A stretch of DNA of 64,000 nucleotides from an uncultured Collinsella sp. (GCA_934654835.1 CAKUGY010000012.1:1-64000); one strand, 5' to 3'; counted from the first letter of the stretch, positions 33,107-41,575 are shown. Notes: a model not told the origin generated them from the letters alone. A program made the numbers and translations.

Positions 33107-33748
33107 ATGGCACTTGAAAAGATTGACATCGACACGCTCGACCCCGCGGCCACCATCGTCGTGGCTACGGGCAACGCCCACAAGCTCACCGAGATCGAGG
33201 CCATTTTGGGCAAGGTCATGCCCGAGGTGCGCTTTGTGGCGCTCGGCCAGCTGGGCGATTTTGAGGACCCCGAGGAAAACGGCACGACGTTTTTGGAGAA
33301 CGCCATCATCAAGGCGCAGGCTGCCGTCGAGGAGACGGGCCTTATGGCCATCGCCGACGATTCGGGCCTGGTAGTCGACGCCCTGAACGGTGAACCTGGC
33401 GTGTATAGCGCGCGCTACGCGGGCGTTCACGGCGACGATGCCGCTAACAACGCCAAGCTGCTCGTGAACCTGGAGGGCGTTGCCAATGAGGACCGTACCG
33501 CGCGCTTTATGAGCGTTGTCGCGCTTATCGACCAAGACGGCCTGGTCACCTATGGCGAGGGCGCCTGTGAAGGCGTTATTGCGCACGAGGGACGCGGCGA
33601 CCACGGTTTTGGCTACGACCCGCTGTTCTTGCCGGTTGATACGCCGGGTAAGACCATGGCCGAGCTGACGGCGGAGGAGAAGAACGCCATTAGCCACCGT
33701 TTCCACGCGCTCGAGCACCTGTCCGCCAAGCTGACGGGCGAGGAGTAA
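33107..33748 (+). CDS. rdgB: XTP/dITP diphosphatase (RdgB/HAM1)
   Basis: 213 aa, RBS AAGGAG. VVATGNAHKLTEIEAIL (substrate loop), IADDSGLVVDALNGEPGVYS and GFGYDPLFLPVD plus SHRFHALEHL at the end identify the family. It removes inosine and xanthine triphosphates from the nucleotide pool. Ends 3 bp before dtd, which starts with GTG. Confidence 0.96.
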   Translation: MALEKIDIDTLDPAATIVVATGNAHKLTEIEAILGKVMPEVRFVALGQLGDFEDPEENGTTFLENAIIKAQAAVEETGLMAIADDSGLVVDALNGEPGVYSARYAGVHGDDAANNAKLLVNLEGVANEDRTARFMSVVALIDQDGLVTYGEGACEGVIAHEGRGDHGFGYDPLFLPVDTPGKTMAELTAEEKNAISHRFHALEHLSAKLTGEE

Positions 33749-33751
33749 GCC

Positions 33752-34198
33752 GTGCGTGCGGTGGTGCAGCGCGTGCTCAACGCCGGCGTGACGGTCGACG
33801 GCGAGTGCGTGGGCCGCATTGGACGCGGCTACCTGGTGCTGCTGGGCGTGGGTCACGGCGACACGCGCGCCGAGGCCGATAAACTGTGGGGCAAGCTCCG
33901 CGGCCTGCGCATTAACGAGGATGAGAACGGCAAGACCAATCTATCGCTCGCCGATGTCGACGGCGAGGTGCTCGTGGTGTCGCAGTTCACGCTGTTCGCC
34001 GACTGCCGCCATGGTCGCCGCCCGTCGTTTACAGATGCCGGCGCGCCCGATGTCGCCAACGAGCTCTACGAGTACTTCCTGACGCTCGTGCGCGAGGACG
34101 TCGAGCATGTCGCGCATGGCATCTTCGGCGCCGACATGAAGGTCGACCTCGTCAACGACGGTCCGTTCACCATCGTTCTTGATACCGATAACCTGTAG
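33752..34198 (+). CDS. dtd: D-aminoacyl-tRNA deacylase
   Basis: 148 aa from GTG 33752; GAGGAG in the end of rdgB is the RBS. Standard DTD length. MRAVVQRVLNAGVTVDGECV, VVSQFTLFADCRHGRRPSFT and the cross-subunit Gly-Pro motif NDGPFTIVLD are present. It frees tRNAs charged with D-amino acids or glycine by mistake. Directly followed by the first copy of a structured hairpin element. Confidence 0.95.
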   Translation: MRAVVQRVLNAGVTVDGECVGRIGRGYLVLLGVGHGDTRAEADKLWGKLRGLRINEDENGKTNLSLADVDGEVLVVSQFTLFADCRHGRRPSFTDAGAPDVANELYEYFLTLVREDVEHVAHGIFGADMKVDLVNDGPFTIVLDTDNL

Positions 34199-34350
34199 GT
34201 TACGCGGTTTTACCAAACCGCGTAACTGCTCGACGCTGCACGGCCACCATTCGGCCAATCTGTCGCTCAAACCGTCGCTCGCGTACCAAAACGCGTCGCT
34301 CCTCTTTCGCGACACCTTGGCTCGAATGGTGGCCGTTCGCTGACGCGAAC
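34199..34350 (+). repeat. Structured hairpin element, copy 1 (after dtd)
   Basis: Three hairpins in a row. H1 34199-34226: GTTACGCGGTTT / AAACCGCGTAAC, loop TACC. A conserved GCTCGACGCTGC spacer follows. H2 34242-34334: 12-bp outer stem (GGCCACCATTCG), then CCAA/TTGG, then TGTCGC/GCGACA, separated by small internal loops, with a 42-nt tip holding CGCGT/ACGCG. H3 34335-34350: GTTCGC/GCGAAC. It starts one base after the dtd stop. Related copies at 38810-38946 and 53665-53766. Confidence 0.85.
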
Positions 34351-34378
34351 TAGCCATGCAAGTAATTTCAGAAACGTC

Positions 34379-34408
34379 TTGCGCGGGGCTGCAGCAGGGT
34401 GCTATAGT
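34379..34408 (+). promoter_or_regulatory. Promoter of veg-ispE
   Basis: TTGCGC (34379-34384) and TATAGT (34403-34408), 18-bp spacing. A short GGGG/CCCC hairpin with TTTTTG (34430-34448) lies in the leader and could act as an attenuator. Confidence 0.6.
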
Positions 34409-34475
34409 ATTAGAGTTTTGTCTATCTTAGGGGTATTATCCCCTTTTTGAATTGCACCTTCTGGAGGCCCTGTTC

Positions 34476-34772
34476 ATGGAAGAGATGGAAGTCAATCACG
34501 TCGACGACATCCACGAGAAGCTGACCGATATGGTGGGCGATCGCGTCAAGGTGAAGGCCAACATGGGCCGCACCCGCGTCGTCGAGCGCATGGGCACCAT
34601 CAAGAGCGTCCACCCCGCCGTCTTCATTGTCGAGGTTGACGAGCGCCGTGGCCGCAAGTCGCGTCAGTCCTACCAGTATATCGATGTCCTCACCGGCCAG
34701 GTCGAGCTGTTCGACCCCGAGAGCGGCGAGCACATCTTTACCCCGCTCGGCAATCAGCTCGAGGAGCACTAA
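34476..34772 (+). CDS. veg: Veg family protein (DUF1021)
   Basis: 98 aa from ATG 34476, RBS GGAGG. MEEMEVNHVDDIHEKLTDMV followed by VGDRVKVKANMGRTRVVERM GTI and a YIDVLTGQVEL strand match the small Veg family. In Bacillus subtilis Veg stimulates biofilm gene expression. Its position just before ispE is also the Bacillus order. Ends 2 nt before the ispE start. Confidence 0.88.
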   Translation: MEEMEVNHVDDIHEKLTDMVGDRVKVKANMGRTRVVERMGTIKSVHPAVFIVEVDERRGRKSRQSYQYIDVLTGQVELFDPESGEHIFTPLGNQLEEH

Positions 34773-34774
34773 CG

Positions 34775-35671
34775 GTGACCGATTGGTCCCTGACCCTTTC
34801 CGCGCCGGCAAAGATTAACCTCTACCTGGGGGTTCATACCGAGCTTGACGACCGCGGCTACCACAAGGTCGATTCCCTAATGGCCGCCGTCGGTCTTGTC
34901 GATACCGTGACGGTCAGGCCTGCGCAGGCGCTGACCGTCCAGACGGTTCCGGCATCCGATTTTCCCATGCAAAAGAATACGGCGTATCGGGCTGCGGCTG
35001 CCATGGCCGAGCATTATGGTCGCCAGGCCAACATCTGCGTGACGATCGAGAAGCATATTCCGCTGTGCGCCGGCCTGGGTGGTCCTTCGACGGATGCCGC
35101 GGCGGTTATCGTTGCTCTGGCCGAACTCTGGGGCATCGACCGCACCGATCCCGCGCTGGACGATATCGCCCGCAGCATTGGCGCCGATGTGCCGTTCTTT
35201 TTGCACGTGAGTCCCGCATTCTACGTGGGCGGGGGAGACGTTCTGGCAACCGAGTACCCCGCATTGCCCACAACACCTGTCGTGCTGGTTAAGCCGCGCG
35301 AGGCGAGCGTTTCGACAATTGAAGCCTATCGACGCTTTGATGAGACCCCAGTGCCTGCGGAGAAGCCCGGTGCGATCGCATCGGCGCTTCGCTCGGGAGA
35401 CGCCGAGACGGCCTACGCGCTCGTCCACAACAACCTGGGCGTTATCTCCGCGCAGATGGAGCCGCAGATCCAAACCGTGCTCGACTGGCTGCGCGCGCAG
35501 GACGGTACCGTTGCCGTAGACGTGTGCGGATCGGGTGCCTGCTCGTTTGCTATTTGCGACGCCGCCGTCACGGCAGCAAATCTGGCGGCACTCGCTCAGC
35601 AAAACGGCTGGTGGTCCTGCGCGACGGAGCTCATTCCCAGCACGGTTCGCGTCGAAGTGCCAAAGAAGTAA
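34775..35671 (+). CDS. ispE: 4-diphosphocytidyl-2-C-methyl-D-erythritol kinase
   Basis: 298 aa from GTG 34775, with GAGGAG in the veg end as RBS. GHMP kinase motifs: SAPAKINLYLGVHTELDDRG YH, PLCAGLGGPSTDAAAVIVAL and VCGSGACSFA. It acts in the MEP (non-mevalonate) isoprenoid pathway; ispD and ispF occur at 50976-52188. In the ATP loop Ser-Ser is replaced by Ser-Thr (GGPSTDAA), still compatible with activity. Confidence 0.95.
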   Translation: MTDWSLTLSAPAKINLYLGVHTELDDRGYHKVDSLMAAVGLVDTVTVRPAQALTVQTVPASDFPMQKNTAYRAAAAMAEHYGRQANICVTIEKHIPLCAGLGGPSTDAAAVIVALAELWGIDRTDPALDDIARSIGADVPFFLHVSPAFYVGGGDVLATEYPALPTTPVVLVKPREASVSTIEAYRRFDETPVPAEKPGAIASALRSGDAETAYALVHNNLGVISAQMEPQIQTVLDWLRAQDGTVAVDVCGSGACSFAICDAAVTAANLAALAQQNGWWSCATELIPSTVRVEVPKK

Positions 35672-35720
35672 AAATTTCTCTAGCACACGACGGAAATCTT
35701 TGTTACTATAGTCGAGCTAA

Positions 35721-35797
35721 CGGGTTGTGGCTCAGTTTGGTAGAGCACTGCGTTCGGGACGCAGGGGTCGCTGGTTCAAATCCAGTCAACCCGACCA
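35721..35797 (+). tRNA. tRNA-Pro (anticodon CGG)
   Basis: 77 nt with encoded CCA. Acceptor CGGGTTG/CAACCCG, anticodon loop TTCGGGA between CTGCG and CGCAG, T-arm GGTTCAAATCC. A TACTAT -10 box occurs just upstream (near 35703). Its terminator follows directly. Confidence 0.96.
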
Positions 35798-35807
35798 GAG
35801 CATGAGG

Positions 35808-35837
35808 AGGGACCGCTTCTTGCGGTCCCTTTTTTTA
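35808..35837 (+). terminator. Terminator of tRNA-Pro
   Basis: Perfect 9-bp stem AGGGACCGC / GCGGTCCCT, loop TTCTT, seven-T run. Confidence 0.95.
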
Positions 35838-35909
35838 GCTATTGTTGTGATACCGCGATACCCGCGGTATACTCATTCGAGCTTGTCTCGCTGTATTGTG
35901 GAGGTCTAC

Positions 35910-36185
35910 ATGTTTGGACTGAGGGCTCCTGAGCTCATCATTATTCTCGTCGTTGTCCTGATTATCTTCGGGCCCAAGAACCTGCCGAAGCTCGGCAAGT
36001 CCCTTGGCTCTACCGTCAAGAATATCCGCGAGGGTATGGAGGGCGACGATAAGGCCGAGACCAAGCAGGCCGAGGAGGTCGTGGTCGAGCAGTCCGAGGA
36101 GGACAAGGAGATCGCAGAGCTCGAGGCCAAGCTCGCTGCTGCCAAGAAGAAGCAGGCAGAGGACAGCGACGCGGACGCAGAGTAG
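35910..36185 (+). CDS. tatA: Sec-independent translocase TatA/TatB
   Basis: 91 aa from ATG 35910, RBS GGAGG. One N-terminal membrane helix (ELIIILVVVLIIFGPKNLPK) with the FGPKNLPKLGKSLG hinge, then an amphipathic helix and a Glu/Lys-rich tail (AELEAKLAAAKKKQAEDSDA). TatA forms the pore for folded proteins. tatC is not in this window. Confidence 0.92.
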   Translation: MFGLRAPELIIILVVVLIIFGPKNLPKLGKSLGSTVKNIREGMEGDDKAETKQAEEVVVEQSEEDKEIAELEAKLAAAKKKQAEDSDADAE

Positions 36186-36210
36186 TCCCATCCCTTTGGG
36201 GTGAGCACCT

Positions 36211-36250
36211 GACCGGCTTGCCCGCAGGCTAGCCGGTCTTTTTCGTTTTG
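36211..36250 (+). terminator. Terminator after tatA
   Basis: GACCGGCT / AGCCGGTC stem with 12-nt loop, then TTTTTCGTTTT. Confidence 0.9.
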
Positions 36251-36291
36251 TTGACAGTTGATTGTTTGATCAGAGTTGGGGAGATATCCGT

Positions 36292-36762
36292 ATGGACGCA
36301 AGCCAGATCGTACTGACCGCTGAGGGCCGCCAGAAGCTCGTCGAGGAGCTCGCTTGGCGTGAGGGCGATTACGCCAAGGAGATCGTCGAGGACATCAAGG
36401 AAGCCCGCGCGTTCGGCGACCTTTCGGAGAACTCCGAGTACGATGCCGCCAAGGACAAGCAGGCCCAGAATGCCGCTCGTATTGCCGAGATCCAGGCTAT
36501 CCTCGCCAACGCTCAGATTGCTGCCAGCACGGGCGACCTGACCGTTTCCATTGGCTCGACCGTCACCCTGGTCGACCCCAACGGTGAGCTCATGGACGTC
36601 ACGCTCGTCGGTACCACCGAGACTAACTCGCTCGAGCACAAGATCTCCAACGAGTCTCCGGTCGGTCACGCCATCATCGGTCACGGCGAGGGCGATTCCG
36701 TCGAGGTCGTTACGCCTTCCGGCAAGACCCGCATCTACACCATCGCCAAGATCGCACGCTAG
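36292..36762 (+). CDS. greA: Transcription elongation factor GreA
   Basis: 156 aa from ATG 36292, RBS GGGGAG. The N-terminal coiled coil carries the active tip ARAFGDLSENSEYDAAKDKQ with the two catalytic acidic residues, and the C-terminal FKBP-like domain ends SPVGHAIIGHGEGDSVEV. GreA rescues backtracked RNA polymerase by stimulating transcript cleavage. Followed by a hairpin (36791-36819) and lysS. Confidence 0.96.
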   Translation: MDASQIVLTAEGRQKLVEELAWREGDYAKEIVEDIKEARAFGDLSENSEYDAAKDKQAQNAARIAEIQAILANAQIAASTGDLTVSIGSTVTLVDPNGELMDVTLVGTTETNSLEHKISNESPVGHAIIGHGEGDSVEVVTPSGKTRIYTIAKIAR

Positions 36763-36790
36763 ACCACGGTCCCGCGTAAAGGTATGTTTT

Positions 36791-36828
36791 CGCTCCCTGG
36801 GACCGAATCCTGGGGAGCGTTTTAGTTT
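36791..36828 (+). terminator. Terminator between greA and lysS
   Basis: CGCTCCC (36791-36797) pairs with GGGAGCG (36813-36819), inner GG/CC pair, then TTTTAGTTT. The lysS RBS follows at once, so this could be an attenuator. Confidence 0.6.
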
Positions 36829-36841
36829 GAGGAGCTAACTT

Positions 36842-38806
36842 ATGGCAGAGAATCAGAACGCCGCCGATCAGGCATCGACGCTCAACGACGAGCGCGCCAC
36901 CCGCCTGGCCAAGCGTGCCGCCCTGTTCGAGGCGGGCCAGAACCCCTATCCCGAGCACTCTGAGCTCGAGGACTACGTTGCCGACATCGAGGCTAAGTAT
37001 GCCGAGCTTGCCGATGGCGAGGACACCGAGGACGTCGTGAAGATCGCCGGCCGTGTTGTCGCCAAGCGCGGTCAGGGCAAGATCATGTTCATCGTCGTGC
37101 GCGATGCGACTGCCGAGATTCAGCTGTTCTGCCGCATCAACGACATGGACGAGGCTGCCTGGAATACGCTCAAGGCCCTCGACCTGGGCGACATCCTGGG
37201 CGTGACCGGCGTGGTCGTGCGTACCAAGCGCGGCCAGCTCTCCGTAGCCCCCAAGAGCGCGACCCTGCTTTCCAAGGCCGTTCGCCCGCTACCCGAGAAG
37301 TTCCACGGCCTTTCCGACAAGGAGACTCGTTATCGTCAGCGCTATGTCGACCTGATCGCCAACGACGACGTTCGCGAGACCTTCCGTAAGCGTTCGCAGA
37401 TTCTCTCCACCTTCCGTCGCTTTATGGAGTCCGACGGCTACATGGAGGTCGAGACCCCCATCCTGCAGACCATCCAGGGCGGCGCCACGGCCAGGCCGTT
37501 CATTACGCACTTCAACGCACTCGATCAGGAGTGCTACCTGCGTATTGCCACCGAGCTGCACCTCAAGCGCTGCATCGTCGGCGGTTTTGAGCGCGTGTTC
37601 GAGATCGGCCGCATCTTCCGTAACGAGGGCATGGACCTTACCCACAACCCCGAGTTCACCACGATGGAGGCCTACCGTGCCTTCTCCGACCTCGAGGGCA
37701 TGAAGGCGCTCGCCCAGGGTGTCATCAAGGCAGCCAACAAGGCCATCGGCAACCCCGAGGTCATCGAGTATCAGGGTCAGACCATTGACCTTTCTGGTGA
37801 GTGGGCAAGCCGTCCCATGACCGACATCGTCTCGGACGTGCTCGGCAAGCAGGTCACCATCGATACTCCGGTCGAGGAGCTCGCCGCTGCCGCACGTGAG
37901 AAGGGCCTGGAGATCAAGCCCGAGTGGTCCGCCGGCAAGATCATCGCCGAGATCTACGACGAGCTGGGCGAAGACACCATCGTCAACCCCACTTTCGTGT
38001 GCGATTACCCCATCGAGGTCAGCCCGCTTGCCAAGCGCTTTGAGGACGACCCGCGCCTGACCCATCGCTTTGAGCTGGTCATTGCCGGTCACGAGTACGC
38101 CAACGCGTTCTCTGAGCTCAACGACCCGGTCGACCAGGCCGAACGCTTTGCCGCTCAGATGGCCGAGAAGGCCGGCGGCGACGACGAGGCCATGGAGTAC
38201 GACGAGGACTACGTGCGTGCACTCGAGTACGGTATGCCCCCCGCGGGCGGCATTGGTATCGGCATCGACCGCGTGGTCATGCTGCTTACCAACCAGGCCT
38301 CCATCCGCGACGTGCTGCTGTTCCCGCACATGAAGCCCGAGAAAGGCTTCCAGTCCGGTGCCGCTGCCGCCAAGGCCGCCGAGGCCGGCAACGCCGCAAG
38401 CCCGTTCGTCAAGTCGCTCAAGCCTACGCTCGACTACTCCAAGATCGCCGTTGAGCCGCTGTTCGAGGAGTTTGTCGACTTCGATACCTTCTCCAAGAGC
38501 GACTTCCGTGCCGTGAAGGTCAAGGCATGCGAGGCCGTCAAGAAGTCCAAGAAGCTGCTGAACTTCACGCTCGACGACGGCACCGGCACCGACCGTACCA
38601 TCCTCTCCGGTATTCACGAATACTACGAGCCCGAGGATCTGGTCGGCAAGACCCTGCTCGCCATCACCAACCTGCCCCCGCGCAAGATGATGGGTATCCC
38701 CAGCTGTGGCATGCTCATCAGCGCCATCCACGAGGAGGAGGGCGAGGAGCGCCTCAATCTGATCCAGCTCGACGCCACCATCCCCGCCGGCGCAAAGATG
38801 TACTAA
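36842..38806 (+). CDS. lysS: Lysyl-tRNA synthetase with C-terminal tRNA-binding domain
   Basis: 654 aa versus ~500 for ordinary class II LysRS. The N-terminal OB fold (VKIAGRVVAKRGQGKIMFIV) and motifs 2/3 (FEIGRIFRNEGMDLTHNPEF TTMEAY, GGIGIGIDRVVMLLT) are intact. After an Ala-rich linker (~residues 510-525) a second OB-fold domain follows (VDFDTFSKSDFRAVKVKACE, PRKMMGIPSCGML), like the C-terminus of MetRS or free Trbp111/Arc1p proteins. It charges tRNA-Lys; the extra domain should raise general tRNA affinity. The structured hairpin element copy 2 begins 4 bp after its stop. Confidence 0.95.
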   Translation: MAENQNAADQASTLNDERATRLAKRAALFEAGQNPYPEHSELEDYVADIEAKYAELADGEDTEDVVKIAGRVVAKRGQGKIMFIVVRDATAEIQLFCRINDMDEAAWNTLKALDLGDILGVTGVVVRTKRGQLSVAPKSATLLSKAVRPLPEKFHGLSDKETRYRQRYVDLIANDDVRETFRKRSQILSTFRRFMESDGYMEVETPILQTIQGGATARPFITHFNALDQECYLRIATELHLKRCIVGGFERVFEIGRIFRNEGMDLTHNPEFTTMEAYRAFSDLEGMKALAQGVIKAANKAIGNPEVIEYQGQTIDLSGEWASRPMTDIVSDVLGKQVTIDTPVEELAAAAREKGLEIKPEWSAGKIIAEIYDELGEDTIVNPTFVCDYPIEVSPLAKRFEDDPRLTHRFELVIAGHEYANAFSELNDPVDQAERFAAQMAEKAGGDDEAMEYDEDYVRALEYGMPPAGGIGIGIDRVVMLLTNQASIRDVLLFPHMKPEKGFQSGAAAAKAAEAGNAASPFVKSLKPTLDYSKIAVEPLFEEFVDFDTFSKSDFRAVKVKACEAVKKSKKLLNFTLDDGTGTDRTILSGIHEYYEPEDLVGKTLLAITNLPPRKMMGIPSCGMLISAIHEEEGEERLNLIQLDATIPAGAKMY

Positions 38807-38809
38807 TTT

Positions 38810-38946
38810 GTTACGCGGTTCTACGAACCGCGTAACGGCTCGACGCTGCGCGGGCCGCATTTGGACAATCTGACGTTCAACTTCAAGGGCGCGACCAGAA
38901 GGTCAGCGCCCTTTCGTTTCACGTCACCTTGTCTCAAATGCGGCCC
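38810..38946 (+). repeat. Structured hairpin element, copy 2 (after lysS)
   Basis: H1 38810-38836: GTTACGCGGTTC / GAACCGCGTAAC, loop TAC. Spacer GCTCGACGCTGC as in copy 1. H2 38852-38946: outer stem GGGCCGCATTTG, then CAA/TTG, then TGACGT/ACGTCA, with the same TC/CC internal loop as copy 1; the tip is a separate hairpin AAGGGCGC/GCGCCCTT with loop AGAA. Stem sequences differ from copy 1 but pairing is kept. Confidence 0.85.
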
Positions 38947-38950
38947 GCTC

Positions 38951-39055
38951 GCTGTCGTTGCCAAAACATCGGCATTTCTTTGGTTGTCAAGAGATTGCCG
39001 CTCGGGCGGGTTTTCGCTGTCCGCGCCAAAACATCGGCGTTGCCTTGGCCGTCAA
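38951..39055 (+). repeat. Two 40-bp imperfect direct repeats
   Basis: 38951-38990 and 39016-39055 share CCAAAACATCGGC and end in GTCAA, about 78% identical, period 65 bp. They lie between the hairpin element and the exporter gene; 38947-39191 otherwise holds nothing recognised. Confidence 0.6.
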
Positions 39056-39191
39056 TAGTCATTGGGGGCGTTCTTAAACGACTGGCCAGCGGCTATTGCG
39101 CACATGGTTCGCATGACAGTCGTCTCTTTTATGTTTCCTTTAGCCGTCGCTGCCTAGGATGGGAGTTAGTCGGCAGGAAGGGAGCGTCTAT

Positions 39192-40760
39192 ATGGACGAC
39201 GCGAGCGAGCGTGCAATCGAAGAGGACATGCTCGATCAGTTCAACTACTTTGATGACGAGGACGAGGAATTGATCGATCGTCGCGAGCCGGCGTCGCTCG
39301 ATGCCTTCGACCTTGTTGATGAAGAGCCCGACGAGGACGAGGCCGAATCAGCGGAGCCCCCACAGTCTTCGCGCCTGGACTCGCTGCTTTCGAGAGTCCC
39401 TATGCACCACGGCGTTCGTGCCGGCGCCCTCCATATGAAAACTGACTGGCGCCAGATCGTGACGGCAGGCGATGAGCTTGCCGTCGATGCGCCGCTCACC
39501 GATAAATCATCCATCATCTGTCGCACCGGCATGCTTATGCTGGCAAGCGGAACAGGTGCCTGGCGCGTGCGCGATACCATGAATCGTGTTGCTGCCGTAC
39601 TCGGCGTCACGATTCACGTCGATCTGAGTCTCCTGTCGTTTGAGTGCACCTGCATCGAAGACGGTCACTGCTTTAACGAGGTCGTCAGCCTACCCACAAC
39701 GGGAGTCAATACTCATCGCATTTGGATGATGGAGAGCTTCTTAAAGGAAATCGAGATTTACGGGCGCCGTTTTACCGTGCACGAGTACCACGAGATGCTC
39801 AAGACCGTTGAGAGCTCGAAGCCCGATTACGCTTCCTGGCAACAGGGCCTTGCGGCGGCCTGTGCTTGTGGCGCCTTCGTCTTTTTGCTCGGCGGCGGCC
39901 CTATCGAGATGGCCTGTGCATTTGTGGGCGCTGGTGTCGGCAACTTTGCTCGCTCCCATATTCTCAAGCAGGGCCTTGGCCAGTTTAGCGCGCTGACGAT
40001 CGGCGTTGCGCTCGCTTGCGTTTCGTATCTGCTGGCATTGCTCGGCCTTGGCCAGGTTGTACCGGGGGCAATGTCGCACCAAGAAGGCTATATCGGCGCC
40101 ATGCTCTTTGTGATTCCCGGCTTTCCCCTCATTACGGCAGGCCTCGACATCGCTAAGCTCGACATGCGAAGCGGTATCGAGCGTCTTTCGTATGCTGTGT
40201 CTATTATTGTGATGGCGACCCTCGTAGGTTGGATGGTTGCCGAATGTGTGGGACTGGCGCCGGATGACTTCGCCCCGCTTGGTCTCTCACCGTTGGCTCT
40301 TACGCTCTTGCGCGTGCTGATGAGCTTTATCGGCGTATTTGGCTTCTCGGTTATGTTCAACAGTCCGGTAAAGATGGCAGCGGCGGCAGGGCTCATCGGC
40401 GCCGTGTCTAATACCTTGCGCCTTACGCTCGTCGATGCGCCGACGCTGTTTCCCTTCTTGGGTCTGAGTGCGGGCATGCCTCCCGAGGCGGCTGCGTTTA
40501 CCGGCGCGTTGGTATCGGGGCTGCTCGCGAGCTTGGCCGAAATCAAGCTCACCTACCCACGTATCGCCCTCACGGTGCCATCGATTGTCATTATGGTGCC
40601 GGGTTTGTATCTGTATCGCTCGATGTATTACATGTGCACCTTCGACACGGTCAATATGCTCGGCTGGTTTGTGCGTGCAGTGCTCATCGTGGCGTTTTTG
40701 CCCGTTGGTCTGGGTGTGGCGCGTACGCTCACCGACCCTCGCTGGCGCCACACCAGCTAA
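39192..40760 (+). CDS. Threonine/serine exporter family protein (ThrE-like)
   Basis: 522 aa from ATG 39192 (MDDASERAIE), RBS GGGAG; an earlier ATG at 39159 lacks an RBS. A long acidic N-terminus (~residues 1-80) precedes the soluble ThrE domain (AGDELAVDAPLTDKSSIICR, GAWRVRDTMNRVAAVLGVTI) and about ten membrane segments in two halves, ThrE and ThrE2 domains fused (second half from about residue 370). Corynebacterium ThrE exports threonine and serine. The substrate here is inferred from family only. Confidence 0.85.
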   Translation: MDDASERAIEEDMLDQFNYFDDEDEELIDRREPASLDAFDLVDEEPDEDEAESAEPPQSSRLDSLLSRVPMHHGVRAGALHMKTDWRQIVTAGDELAVDAPLTDKSSIICRTGMLMLASGTGAWRVRDTMNRVAAVLGVTIHVDLSLLSFECTCIEDGHCFNEVVSLPTTGVNTHRIWMMESFLKEIEIYGRRFTVHEYHEMLKTVESSKPDYASWQQGLAAACACGAFVFLLGGGPIEMACAFVGAGVGNFARSHILKQGLGQFSALTIGVALACVSYLLALLGLGQVVPGAMSHQEGYIGAMLFVIPGFPLITAGLDIAKLDMRSGIERLSYAVSIIVMATLVGWMVAECVGLAPDDFAPLGLSPLALTLLRVLMSFIGVFGFSVMFNSPVKMAAAAGLIGAVSNTLRLTLVDAPTLFPFLGLSAGMPPEAAAFTGALVSGLLASLAEIKLTYPRIALTVPSIVIMVPGLYLYRSMYYMCTFDTVNMLGWFVRAVLIVAFLPVGLGVARTLTDPRWRHTS

Positions 40761-40886
40761 TTTGTCGTTGGGGACGTCCCAACGGATCAACTGCGCCTCG
40801 TATCTCCATAAACTCAACGCTTACGAAGCGCGCGCCGTTCGTGTTAGGGTAGTTCCACCACATAAGTAGTCGCAGACGCGCGTATC

Positions 40887-40940
40887 ACGGGCGGGCGAGA
40901 TGAAGTTCCAATAGCTCCATCTCGCCCGCCCGTTTTTGTT
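40887..40940 (+). terminator. Isolated strong terminator
   Basis: 16-bp perfect stem (40887-40902 / 40918-40933, ACGGGCGGGCGAGATG and complement), 15-nt loop, TTTTTGTT. It lies 127 bp after the ThrE-like gene, behind a weaker CGTTGGG/CCCAACG hairpin (40768-40786), and 33 bp before the next start. It may terminate read-through, a small RNA, or attenuate the next gene. Confidence 0.85.
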
Positions 40941-40972
40941 GCGTGGTGCCGCGGCGTAACACAGAAAGGACC

Positions 40973-41575
40973 ATGCCCTTTATGCCTATCAACAAACGAG
41001 AGAGCCTGCTGTTCACCTTTATCATGTGCTTTTGCATGGTGCTCTGGATGAGCATCTACAACGTCGCCCTGCAGCATGGGGCCATCAACGGCGAGGTTGT
41101 TGCCGCTGCATGGCTCGGCTTCCCCGTTGCCTACGTCTTTGCCATGTGCTGCGACTGGTTTGTCGCCAGCCCGCTCGCCAAGGGTTTTGCCTTTAAGTAC
41201 CTGGTCACGCCGGGCAAGAGCTCGCCGCTCGCCATGACGCTCGCCGTTAGCTCCTGCATGGTCGTTCCTATGGTCATCATCATGTCACTCTACGGCGCCT
41301 GCGAGGGCCTGTTCCACATGCCCGGCGGTCTGCTCGCCAACCTGCCGATGCTGCCGATGATGTGGCTCGTCAACATCCCACGCAACTTTGTCATGGCCCT
41401 GCCCTGGAACCTGCTGGTTGCCGGTCCGGTTGCCCGTTTTGTCTTCCGCCGTGCCTTCCCCATGGGCACGGTTTTTGAGGAACAGCATATGGAACTCGTG
41501 CGGATGCCGGGCGCTCCCGCCGCCGATGCCGCCGGCGACGTTGCCGAGGGTATGGACGCCGAGCCCGCCTGCTAG
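40973..41575 (+). CDS. DUF2798 membrane protein
   Basis: 200 aa from ATG 40973, RBS AGAAAGGA. Four membrane segments: FTFIMCFCMVLWMSIYNVAL, VVAAAWLGFPVAYVFAMCCD, LAVSSCMVVPMVIIMSLYGA and a fourth around FVMALPWNLLVAGPVARFVF. Two related halves each with an NxxxxxG-type motif match the DUF2798 pattern. Role unknown. The last ~30 residues are soluble and acidic. Confidence 0.75.
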   Translation: MPFMPINKRESLLFTFIMCFCMVLWMSIYNVALQHGAINGEVVAAAWLGFPVAYVFAMCCDWFVASPLAKGFAFKYLVTPGKSSPLAMTLAVSSCMVVPMVIIMSLYGACEGLFHMPGGLLANLPMLPMMWLVNIPRNFVMALPWNLLVAGPVARFVFRRAFPMGTVFEEQHMELVRMPGAPAADAAGDVAEGMDAEPAC

